Assembly: GCA_022712475.1 (NCBI GenBank)
Contig: JALAGK010000338.1
Span: 1-9,821 of the forward strand
DNA from: Enterobacteriaceae bacterium
GTDB taxonomy: Bacteria; Pseudomonadota; Gammaproteobacteria; Enterobacterales; Enterobacteriaceae
Direction of reading: 5' to 3'
Length of the DNA stretch: 9,821 nt
A program made the translations under genes and the position numbers. Shown here piece after piece: positions 4,637-9,821 of the stretch (within the stretch, counting starts at the first letter, position 1; every line of letters starts with the position of its first letter). The notes under the pieces are model-generated. The model did not search any database and was not told the DNA's origin. It was given only the letters and a program-made list of their open reading frames with translations.

Positions 4637-4646
4637 GAGTCTTACA
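4637..4646 (+). repeat. 10-bp direct repeat, copy 2
   Basis: GAGTCTTACA, identical to 3413-3422, sits 17 bases before the start at 4663. A weak 4-bp hairpin CCGC/GCGG (4622-4625, 4632-4635) lies just before it. Confidence 0.4.
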
Positions 4647-4662
4647 ACGCAAGGAATTAATG

Positions 4663-5172
4663 ATGAAATATTTATCGCTCGAACAGGCGATGCTTGGCAT
4701 GCGTATCGAACTGACAAACGCTGGTTTCACTGTTAAAAGTCCGGCAGGGAAAGTTGAATATGACGAGAAAGGCCGACGCCAGAGCGTAAGCGGAACGGCG
4801 TATTATTTCCCTGAGAATTTAAAGGTGGTCGATAAGCGGCAGAAAAAAATGACGGTCCACATATCTGAGCGCGGCATTGAGGGGCGCAAATATGATGGAT
4901 CAATGTCATTTAGAGTTGGTTGTTTTACTGACGAACGCAAAGAGCAGTTAGAAGATGCGGCACGTAAAGTTCGCGGGAATATAAATGCAGTGATTGGCAA
5001 TGCAATTGCTAATGACAAATGGCTAGAAGTGCAGCGACAGAGTGCCATCACTGAGGTTAAGAAAGAAATTGCAGAGTTGCGCGAAAGCATTCCCTCCGCT
5101 GTCCGCACTCAGATTCGCAAGGAGCTGGCTCCTAATGGTTCATTGGGTCGCATTTACTGGAGGGGATGGTAA
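4663..5172 (+). CDS. Conserved-looking phage protein, unknown function
   Basis: 169 aa from ATG 4663. The in-frame ATG at 4660 leaves only 4 bases to the Shine-Dalgarno AAGGA (4651-4655), while 4663 leaves 7. It is soluble with no signal or membrane segment. The N-terminal two thirds mix strands and loops, with basic stretches such as KRQKKMTVH. A helical region follows (about residues 92-150, ERKEQLEDAARKVRGNINAV then ITEVKKEIAELRESI) that could be a coiled coil, and the tail is short and basic. It begins a run of four closely packed genes before the terminase region and overlaps the next gene by one base (TAATG). I do not recognise the family; a virion-associated or chaperone role would fit the place but is only a guess. 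Confidence 0.68.
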   Translation: MKYLSLEQAMLGMRIELTNAGFTVKSPAGKVEYDEKGRRQSVSGTAYYFPENLKVVDKRQKKMTVHISERGIEGRKYDGSMSFRVGCFTDERKEQLEDAARKVRGNINAVIGNAIANDKWLEVQRQSAITEVKKEIAELRESIPSAVRTQIRKELAPNGSLGRIYWRGW

Positions 5173-6044
5173 TGAATGGGTTATGCATACCCGGCGTGCC
5201 GATTATTGGCAACGTATCATCAGGCGGCAGCGGTGGCGCTGATTTGAGCGACATAGACGCGACAACAGAGATTACAGATTCTCGATTGTTATTTGAGTGC
5301 CTAAGCCCACGCGCATATTACGCCGCAGATGGCACTATACAGTTTGCCGCACCTAACACCTGGCCGCTCGAATACAAAGACGGTGTCGCTATTGGGCGGC
5401 ACGAGCCGGAGCCAATGGCAACAAACCTCAAAATCGGCTCACGTGCACCCACGGCGACGCTTTACCAGTTAACGAAAACCAGTAACACGGCGTTATCACC
5501 CGCTGGCATTGATGAGCTAATCGAGTTCGCAACGGCGTACACGTCTGGCACGCCGACGCTATTTAGCGACGTAACACTCTCAGAGTCTGGCCCGTTAACT
5601 GTGTCGGTAATCGGTCGTAACGGCACTGCTGAGATGACTGTTCGCAAGGAGGGCACAACAGATTCTGTGGGGTTCACAAGTGATTTCGGTCGTTCTGTTC
5701 TGATATCGAATTACGATGCGACGGCAACCCGCAATCGCTACTCAATCTATTTCCCGCGCACTGTTGGCGATGTGGCCTACATATGGCACATACAGCTTGA
5801 AGCTGGCGAGATAGCGACATCACCGATAATCACAACGGACTCAGCCGCAACACGCGCCGCAGGGTTAGCATTTGTGCCTAATCCTGGCTTGCTCGCTACA
5901 GCAGCACGCATCTATTACACCGACGGCACAACGTACGATATCGAATTTAATGGTGCTGCACGCGGTGCTATACCGCAAGCATCTAAGCACTGGGGTACTC
6001 GTTATATCGAGGGGGTTTCATACGCTAAGGGGTTCAGCAGATGA
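5172..6044 (+). CDS. Putative virion surface protein, carbohydrate-binding-like
   Basis: 290 aa. The start at 5172 is chosen because GGAGG (5159-5163) is 8 bases upstream; the ATG at 5166 touches that site. The N-terminus has a short Gly/Ser-rich linker (VSSGGSGGADLSD). The body is Thr- and Ser-rich and predicted to be beta. At about residues 205-230 is IWHIQLEAGEIATSPIITT followed by AATRAAG. This matches a motif repeatedly found at the end of jelly-roll, carbohydrate-binding-like domains of phage tail and tail-fibre proteins. A WPLEYKDGVAIGRHEPEP segment near residue 65 looks like another conserved module. A receptor-binding or decoration role is inferred. Placement outside the tail gene cluster is unusual but known for accessory virion proteins. 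Confidence 0.6.
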   Translation: MNGLCIPGVPIIGNVSSGGSGGADLSDIDATTEITDSRLLFECLSPRAYYAADGTIQFAAPNTWPLEYKDGVAIGRHEPEPMATNLKIGSRAPTATLYQLTKTSNTALSPAGIDELIEFATAYTSGTPTLFSDVTLSESGPLTVSVIGRNGTAEMTVRKEGTTDSVGFTSDFGRSVLISNYDATATRNRYSIYFPRTVGDVAYIWHIQLEAGEIATSPIITTDSAATRAAGLAFVPNPGLLATAARIYYTDGTTYDIEFNGAARGAIPQASKHWGTRYIEGVSYAKGFSR

Positions 6045-6265
6045 ATGTAAAACTCACGCCAGTATGGCAGCAGATAACAGACGGACAGGCCGAAGACTGG
6101 ATAGCTGTTCAGGTGCGCATTGGCTCAGTTGAGTTGCTCAAAGCGGATGGCTCACCTGCGCAGGATGATTTAGGTATTGTTAAGAGCGAATACAACATAT
6201 CACCAGGCACCCAGGTTTGGGGGCGCTCAACAGGCGGACCATCTGCAACACTGGTGCTCTCATAA
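6041..6265 (+). CDS. Small beta-rich protein, unknown
   Basis: 74 aa, overlapping the previous gene by 4 bp (ATGA), with Shine-Dalgarno AAGGGG (6027-6032). The sequence alternates hydrophobic and polar residues (WIAVQVRIGSVELL, ATLVLS). There is no membrane segment, Cys or enzyme motif. Tight coupling to the putative virion protein suggests that they act together, for example as a chaperone, accessory domain or decoration protein. Family not recognised. Confidence 0.65.
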   Translation: MNVKLTPVWQQITDGQAEDWIAVQVRIGSVELLKADGSPAQDDLGIVKSEYNISPGTQVWGRSTGGPSATLVLS

Positions 6266-6276
6266 GAGGATGCAAA

Positions 6277-6537
6277 GTGACAACAAGCTATCAAATCACA
6301 ATTACAACAACTTCAGGCGAAACTTTCACAGGCACGATGACCCGCAAGCAGCCAGAGATGGTTAACGGATTTGTGGCACTCGCGGAAGATGACGGCGGCT
6401 GGCGGTATTTCAGGCCTGACGATGTTTCACGGTTTCATTTTGTGCCGGTGCAAGATGTAGTTGGGGAGCCTGTAAATGACGCCGACGAACCAGCAGAACC
6501 CACCAAAGAACCAGAACCAGCAGAACAAACGGAGTAA
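6277..6537 (+). CDS. Small protein with acidic Pro/Glu tail, unknown (GTG start)
   Basis: 86 aa from GTG 6277, with Shine-Dalgarno AAGAGGA (6264-6270) 6 bases away and 11 bases after the previous stop. An upstream ATG at 6217 would give 106 aa but would overlap the previous gene by 49 bases without a good ribosome site. The first 60 residues look like a small beta barrel (SYQITITTTSGETFTG, then GGWRYFRPDDVSRFHFVPV). The last 25 are rich in Pro, Glu and Ala and probably disordered. Function unknown; it may be a partner of the preceding small protein. Confidence 0.62.
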   Translation: MTTSYQITITTTSGETFTGTMTRKQPEMVNGFVALAEDDGGWRYFRPDDVSRFHFVPVQDVVGEPVNDADEPAEPTKEPEPAEQTE

Positions 6538-6540
6538 CGA

Positions 6541-6588
6541 ATGAGCAAACCGGACTGGGAGGCCATTGAGAAGTCGCACCGATGGTAG
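6541..6588 (+). pseudogene. Remnant of a displaced gene start, small-terminase-like
   Basis: Starting three bases after the previous stop and 6 bases after an excellent Shine-Dalgarno GGAG (6531-6534), the frame reads MSKPDWEAIEKSHRW and then stops. The opening K-P-D-W-E-x-I-E is typical of the N-terminus of one group of phage small terminase or HTH packaging proteins, which then continue with a helix-turn-helix. Here the reading ends after 15 codons, and unrelated sequence with a reverse-strand gene follows. I read it as a gene cut off when the cassette to its right was acquired. Confidence 0.5.
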
Positions 6589-6615
6589 GCGTGGTATAAA
6601 GCATCTATTTAGTCA

Positions 6616-7164
6616 TCATGTGAACAGAGAGTTATCCGGATAAGTTTCAATAACGGTTATGCATGCAAGAAGCGAAGGGTTAACCGTGAACTCATTTTCT
6701 CCAAGATAACGACTGTGGGCATTGGGGCCAGATAATATAGAAAAGGCCGGAGCTTCAGCTCTTAAAAGCAATCCTGGTGACTTGTATGCATTCAATCCAC
6801 TACCAAACATCTTGGCGACTGCAATGTCTGTTGTCCAGCAAAAGCCAATTCGCCCTTTATCGAACCTGGCTTTATTTTCTCCGCGATAAAGTTCAAGGCT
6901 GCCGCCATCATATGTTGGCAATAAAAGCGTTAATAGTTTGAGGAGAATTGAGTCGTTGTTGATCTTTTCACGTATAAAGGCCCCGGACACAACCCATTGA
7001 CTATGGAATGAATTTTTCATGGCAATGGATGCTGGCTCTGCGTTATCGATGCTTTTGACAAACTCAACCCATCTGTTTCGACTGTGAATGTAATCAAGAA
7101 ACTTCCTCTCATCGGACACATTCGATTGAGGGCGGTTATAAGCTTCGAAATCTTCTAAATTCAT
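6616..7164 (-). CDS. Moron gene, ADP-ribosyltransferase-like protein
   Basis: 182 aa from the ATG at 7162-7164; longer starts up to 7245 would overlap the small terminase gene. The C-terminal half carries the pattern of an arginine-type ADP-ribosyltransferase fold: YRG with Arg94, then WTT (110-112) where the family has S/T-x-S, and ENE with Glu156 and Glu158 as the ExE pair. Between them are AVAKMF and GLLLRAEAPAFSIL, common in this fold. The first 85 residues are unrecognised and may form a target-binding or inhibitory part. There is no signal peptide or membrane segment. It is the only reverse-strand gene, sits where lambda has bor, and is out of step with the late operon. A lysogenic-conversion, defence or toxin role is inferred; enzymatic activity is not shown. 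Confidence 0.75.
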   Translation of the reverse strand: MNLEDFEAYNRPQSNVSDERKFLDYIHSRNRWVEFVKSIDNAEPASIAMKNSFHSQWVVSGAFIREKINNDSILLKLLTLLLPTYDGGSLELYRGENKARFDKGRIGFCWTTDIAVAKMFGSGLNAYKSPGLLLRAEAPAFSILSGPNAHSRYLGENEFTVNPSLLACITVIETYPDNSLFT

Positions 7165-7183
7165 AATTTTCTCAGGTATATCA

Positions 7184-7744
7184 ATGGCACTCACCGACAA
7201 ACAAGAGATGTTCTGTCGCGAGTACCTCATCGATTTAAACGCCACGCAAGCGGCTATTCGGGCGGGGTACAGCGAAAAAACTGCAAACCGTATCGCCGCT
7301 CAATTATTGTCAAAACTAGACATCCAAAACAGAATTGCCGAACTCAAAACAAAGCGCAATGAAGAAGTTGGAATTGACGCTGATTATGTGCTCCGGCGCT
7401 TAGTTGAAATAGACCAGATGGATGTGCTCGACATCCTCACCGTTACAGGGGACCTGAAGCCAGTTTCAGAATGGCCGAAGCTCTGGAGAACGTCGCTATC
7501 TGGACTGGATATCATAGCAATGGCTGGCGATGGCGATACAGCAGCGTTGCTCAAGAAAATTAAATGGCCTGATAAGGTGAAGAATCTCGAATTGCTGGGT
7601 AAGCACATATCTGTGCAGGCGTTTAGGGAGCAGGCAGCGCATGAGCACACCGGAAAAAATGGCGGACCAATTGAAGCGGCAACCCTAACGAAAGACGAAT
7701 ATAAAGCTGCACGGCGGGAGATGTTGGAGGATGACGACTGCTGA
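7184..7744 (+). CDS. terS: Small terminase subunit (Terminase_2 type)
   Basis: Binds the packaging start site on phage DNA and hands it to the large subunit. 186 aa. The N-terminal LTDKQEMFCREYLIDLNATQAAIRAGYS...TANRIAAQLL segment (residues 3-42) is the hallmark DNA-binding helix-turn-helix of the Terminase_2 family. The middle holds conserved-looking VLRRLVEIDQMDVLDIL and KNLELLGKHI segments, and the C-terminus is acidic (EMLEDDDC). The ribosome site is weak (AGG at 7174-7176). The start lies 19 bases from the start of the divergent - strand gene. The last 14 bases overlap the large subunit gene. This complete gene and the KPDWEAIE remnant at 6541 look like two different small-terminase lineages. 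Confidence 0.93.
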   Translation: MALTDKQEMFCREYLIDLNATQAAIRAGYSEKTANRIAAQLLSKLDIQNRIAELKTKRNEEVGIDADYVLRRLVEIDQMDVLDILTVTGDLKPVSEWPKLWRTSLSGLDIIAMAGDGDTAALLKKIKWPDKVKNLELLGKHISVQAFREQAAHEHTGKNGGPIEAATLTKDEYKAARREMLEDDDC

Positions 7745-9212
7745 GCAAAAGAGTTATGCAAGAAAGATAGAATGCGAAGAGGACGGTCTTTATTACGCCC
7801 GTTACTTCTTTAAGCAACGCACTGGCGGGAAAATGATTATCGCGCCACATCACAAGGTGATTCAGCAAACACTTGACCGTGTGATTGAGGGTGAAATAAC
7901 CCGGCTGATTATCAATGTCCCTCCTGGCTATACCAAAACCGAACTGGCGACCATTAATATGATGGGGCGCGGGCTGGCACTTAACACCCGAGCCAGATTT
8001 ATGCACCTGTCATACTCGCACAATCTCGCTTTGCTCAACTCATCAACCGCACGAAGTATGATTAAGTCAAAGGCCTATCAGAATATGTGGCCGATGGAAT
8101 TGCGTGATGACGCAGACAGTAAGGCAATGTGGTGGAATGAGTTCGGCGGCGGTGTATATGCTTCGTCAGCCGCTGGTCAGGTTACAGGGTTTCGTGCTGG
8201 ACACATGGAGCCAGGCTGGCAGGGTGCGCTAATTATTGATGACCCCGTTAAACCAGATGATGCATATAGCGAAACGGTACGTGATGGTGTTAACAACCGC
8301 TTTAACGAAACCATCAAATCACGCCTCGCGATAGAGACAACGCCGATGGTTGTTATCATGCAGCGTATCCACTACCACGATTTGAGCGGTTATCTACTCC
8401 GAGGTGGTAGCGGTGAAAAGTGGCATCATCTTAATCTTCCAGTGATTATCGACAATAGCCAGTCATACGCAGCGCAGTACCCTGAGAATACTCACGCCAT
8501 ACCCATTGACCATGGTCTGCCTGATGGCTGGTTGTGGCCGTTTAAGCACAACGAATCGCATCGCGTATCGCTGTTCTCTCACCGCCGCACTGCTGAAGCT
8601 CAGTACATGCAGAAGCCTCGCCGCTTTAATGCAGAGGGGGCGCTGTGGACCGAGATGGTGATAACTGCCGCGCATGAGCTGAATATTACTGGCGACAGGG
8701 TTAGAACAGTAATCGCCATTGACCCGCAGGCGACAAATAGTGATGAGAGCGATGAAACTGGAATAGTGGCCGCAAGTGCTTATGGTGCAGGAGATAAAAA
8801 ACAATTCTCTGTTGATGGAGATTACAGTGGTAAATATTCCCCGGCAGGATGGGCAAAGAAAGCCATATGGGCTTACGAATTACATGATGCTGAGGCAATA
8901 GTGATTGAAACGAACCAGGGTGGCGATATGGCAGAGGAAACTCTGCGTAATGCAGGGTTTAAAGGCCGTATCATCCGCGTGCACGCCAGCAAAGGAAAAT
9001 ACGCCCGCGCAGAACCAATATCCGCGCTGTATGAACAGGGGCGCGTGGCCCATCACGGAAATCTCTATGTGTTAGAAAATCAGTTAATGGAGTACGTGCC
9101 TGCTACCGCTAAAAAGTCTCCTGACCGACTTGATGCAATGGTTTATGCCTTAACCGAACTCAGTGGAGCACAGCCGGTTGGCATGATGATTCCAAAACGG
9201 CTGCGAGGCTAA
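7731..9212 (+). CDS. terL: Large terminase subunit (ATPase and nuclease)
   Basis: Motor that pumps DNA into the prohead and cuts the concatemer. 493 aa, a normal length. The ATPase domain has a Walker A-like loop PPGYTKT (64-70), Walker B ALIIDD (166-171) and a coupling motif VVIMQRIHYHD (207-217). The C-terminal RNase H-like nuclease has Asp331 (AIDPQ), Glu393 (IVIETNQGG) and Asp465/Asp468 (SPDRLDAMVYALTEL). The loop starts with two Pro in place of the classic Gly, as in many terminases. The start overlaps the small subunit by 14 bases. GGAGG directly abuts the ATG, and the better spaced site is GGGAG (7716-7720). The stop is followed closely by a tiny Cys-rich frame. Confidence 0.96.
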   Translation: MTTAEQKSYARKIECEEDGLYYARYFFKQRTGGKMIIAPHHKVIQQTLDRVIEGEITRLIINVPPGYTKTELATINMMGRGLALNTRARFMHLSYSHNLALLNSSTARSMIKSKAYQNMWPMELRDDADSKAMWWNEFGGGVYASSAAGQVTGFRAGHMEPGWQGALIIDDPVKPDDAYSETVRDGVNNRFNETIKSRLAIETTPMVVIMQRIHYHDLSGYLLRGGSGEKWHHLNLPVIIDNSQSYAAQYPENTHAIPIDHGLPDGWLWPFKHNESHRVSLFSHRRTAEAQYMQKPRRFNAEGALWTEMVITAAHELNITGDRVRTVIAIDPQATNSDESDETGIVAASAYGAGDKKQFSVDGDYSGKYSPAGWAKKAIWAYELHDAEAIVIETNQGGDMAEETLRNAGFKGRIIRVHASKGKYARAEPISALYEQGRVAHHGNLYVLENQLMEYVPATAKKSPDRLDAMVYALTELSGAQPVGMMIPKRLRG

Positions 9213-9215
9213 AAA

Positions 9216-9335
9216 ATGTGTGAGAAGCATAAATGTCTTGGGTGTGAGCGGCAGCGCTGGGGGTGGGGTGGTTACCAGCCGTGCTCTTGCAAAACACATG
9301 GGCGAAAAATAAAACCACCACCAAAAAACAGATAG
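9216..9335 (+). CDS. Tiny Cys-rich protein, possible zinc knuckle
   Basis: 39 aa, starting 3 bases after the large terminase stop, with Shine-Dalgarno GAGG (9205-9208) 7 bases upstream and ending 10 bases before the portal gene. Five Cys and two His are present: Cys2, His5, Cys7, Cys10, Cys23, Cys25 and His28. C-x2-C at 7-10 and C-x-C-x2-H at 23-28 could bind one zinc ion. The tail is basic with a PPP run. The good ribosome site and exact fit into the gap argue that it is translated. No family recognised. Confidence 0.55.
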   Translation: MCEKHKCLGCERQRWGWGGYQPCSCKTHGRKIKPPPKNR

Positions 9336-9345
9336 CGGACAATCC

Positions 9346-9821
9346 ATGACTGACAAATTAACTCTGGCCGTCAATCACGCGATGAATGACGCGATTGCTC
9401 GCGCCCGTATGGGGCTTCTGGCACCGACAATGGGGCTGGATAATAAGCGCGGTTCGGCGTGGTGCGAATACGGATTCCCGGAACAAGTCACCTACGACAA
9501 CCTTTACTCACTTTACCGTCGAGGCGGTATTGCTCACGGTGCGGTTGAAAAGCTGGTGGGTAAATGCTGGCAGACAAACCCTGAAATCATTGAAGGGGAA
9601 CAGTCAGACGAGACGCGTAAAGAAACGGCGTGGGAGCAAAAAACCAAGGCGGTTTTTACTAATCGTCTGTGGCGTTCGTTCGCTGATGCAGACCGCAGGC
9701 GTCTTGTTGGGCGTTATGCTGGCATTCTGTTGCACATCAATGATTCCAGAAAATGGCATCAGCCGGTGGTTCGTGGAAAGTCGCTCAAAAAGGTTACGAT
9801 CGCTTGGGCGGGTTCTTTAAC
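9346..9821 (+). CDS. Portal protein, DUF1073 type (3' partial)
   Basis: The frame opened by ATG 9346 stays open to the window end (158 residues visible). It begins MTDKLTLAVNHAMNDAIARA and continues with GSAWCEYGFPEQVTYDNLYSLYRRGGIAHGAVEKLVGKCW. That stretch (about 36-75) is the pattern of the DUF1073 portal family: tyrosine-rich, then a helix entering the ring, ending K-x-W. Portals form the dodecameric gate at the head vertex; following the large terminase is the expected order. The ribosome site is weak, so coupling to the tiny upstream frame is possible. Current databases often label this family as Acb1-like (anti-CBASS); the visible part cannot decide whether any such activity exists. 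The + strand frame in another phase from 9386 is a shadow. Confidence 0.85.
   Translation, partial: MTDKLTLAVNHAMNDAIARARMGLLAPTMGLDNKRGSAWCEYGFPEQVTYDNLYSLYRRGGIAHGAVEKLVGKCWQTNPEIIEGEQSDETRKETAWEQKTKAVFTNRLWRSFADADRRRLVGRYAGILLHINDSRKWHQPVVRGKSLKKVTIAWAGSL

Noticed and set aside
6217..6537. 106-aa version of the gene ending at 6537
   Set aside because: It would overlap the previous gene by 49 bases; GTG 6277 has an ideal Shine-Dalgarno.
6589..7183. Insertion sequence carrying the reverse-strand gene
   Set aside because: No transposase motif, terminal inverted repeats or target duplication are visible; recombination between phages is the simpler view.
7175..7204. Promoter for the reverse-strand gene (TTGTTT, 18 bp, TATACC on the - strand)
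   Set aside because: Only 3/6 and 4/6 matches, and the start would fall about four bases before the ATG; too weak to annotate.
7165..7245. Longer N-terminus for the reverse-strand gene
   Set aside because: The extra 27 codons lie over the small terminase start, and ATG at 7164 separates the two genes cleanly.
9386..9820. 144-aa + strand frame at the window end
   Set aside because: Shadow of the portal frame opened at 9346, which has the family pattern and remains open to the window end.
1..9821. CRISPR array, retron or diversity-generating element
   Set aside because: No regularly spaced repeats, reverse transcriptase motifs or template/variable repeat pairs were seen on either strand.

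Overview
This window looks like part of a temperate, lambda-like (lambdoid) tailed phage or prophage of an enterobacterium. It spans the junction from late-gene control through lysis to DNA packaging. The evidence is the gene order (Q antiterminator, late promoter and terminator, lysis cassette with an embedded spanin pair, antirepressor-like genes, small and large terminase, portal), an enterobacterial base composition, sigma70-like promoter elements and strong Shine-Dalgarno sites. All confident genes lie on the + strand except one 'moron' (an independent cargo gene) on the - strand just before the terminase genes. No integrase, att site or host gene is visible, so phage and prophage cannot be told apart.

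Layout. 2-541: 3' part of a zinc-binding Q-type late antiterminator. 538-650: the presumed late promoter pR', whose -35 hexamer overlaps the Q stop codon, then a short leader and the intrinsic terminator tR'. 681-759: a C4-type antisense RNA with a tRNA-like closing stem, followed by its predicted target and an ORF6N-domain gene (809-1375). 1376-1755: a hairpin-rich non-coding stretch with a terminator, a tRNA-Asn(GUU), a second terminator, several further stems and two competing hairpins over a ribosome binding site. 1756-3344: lysis cassette made of two small single-span membrane proteins (holin candidates), a GH24 endolysin, an Rz-type i-spanin and an Rz1 o-spanin nested in another frame. 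3347-3499: a terminator and a structured leader. 3515-4213: a Rha-like/KilAC antirepressor translationally coupled to a two-span membrane protein. 4663-6537: four tightly packed genes of unknown or probable virion function. 6541-6588: a 15-codon remnant that looks like the start of a displaced small terminase gene. 6616-7164 (- strand): a protein with ADP-ribosyltransferase-like motifs. 7184-9212: small and large terminase. 9216-9335: a tiny Cys-rich ORF. 9346 to the end: a DUF1073-type portal, truncated by the window.

How it works together. Q would act at pR' so that RNA polymerase reads through tR' and the further terminators near 1451, 1563, 1665 and 3347 into lysis, packaging and head genes. 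Superimposed on this is a second, RNA-based layer. Two antirepressor-like genes sit inside the late operon, the first behind a C4 RNA and the second behind an unrelated multi-stem leader. This suggests that immunity control and late expression are linked. The - strand gene between the lysis side and the terminase occupies the place of bor in lambda and is best read as lysogenic-conversion or defence cargo. The terminase remnant beside it suggests that the cargo and the present terminase arrived by a mosaic replacement.
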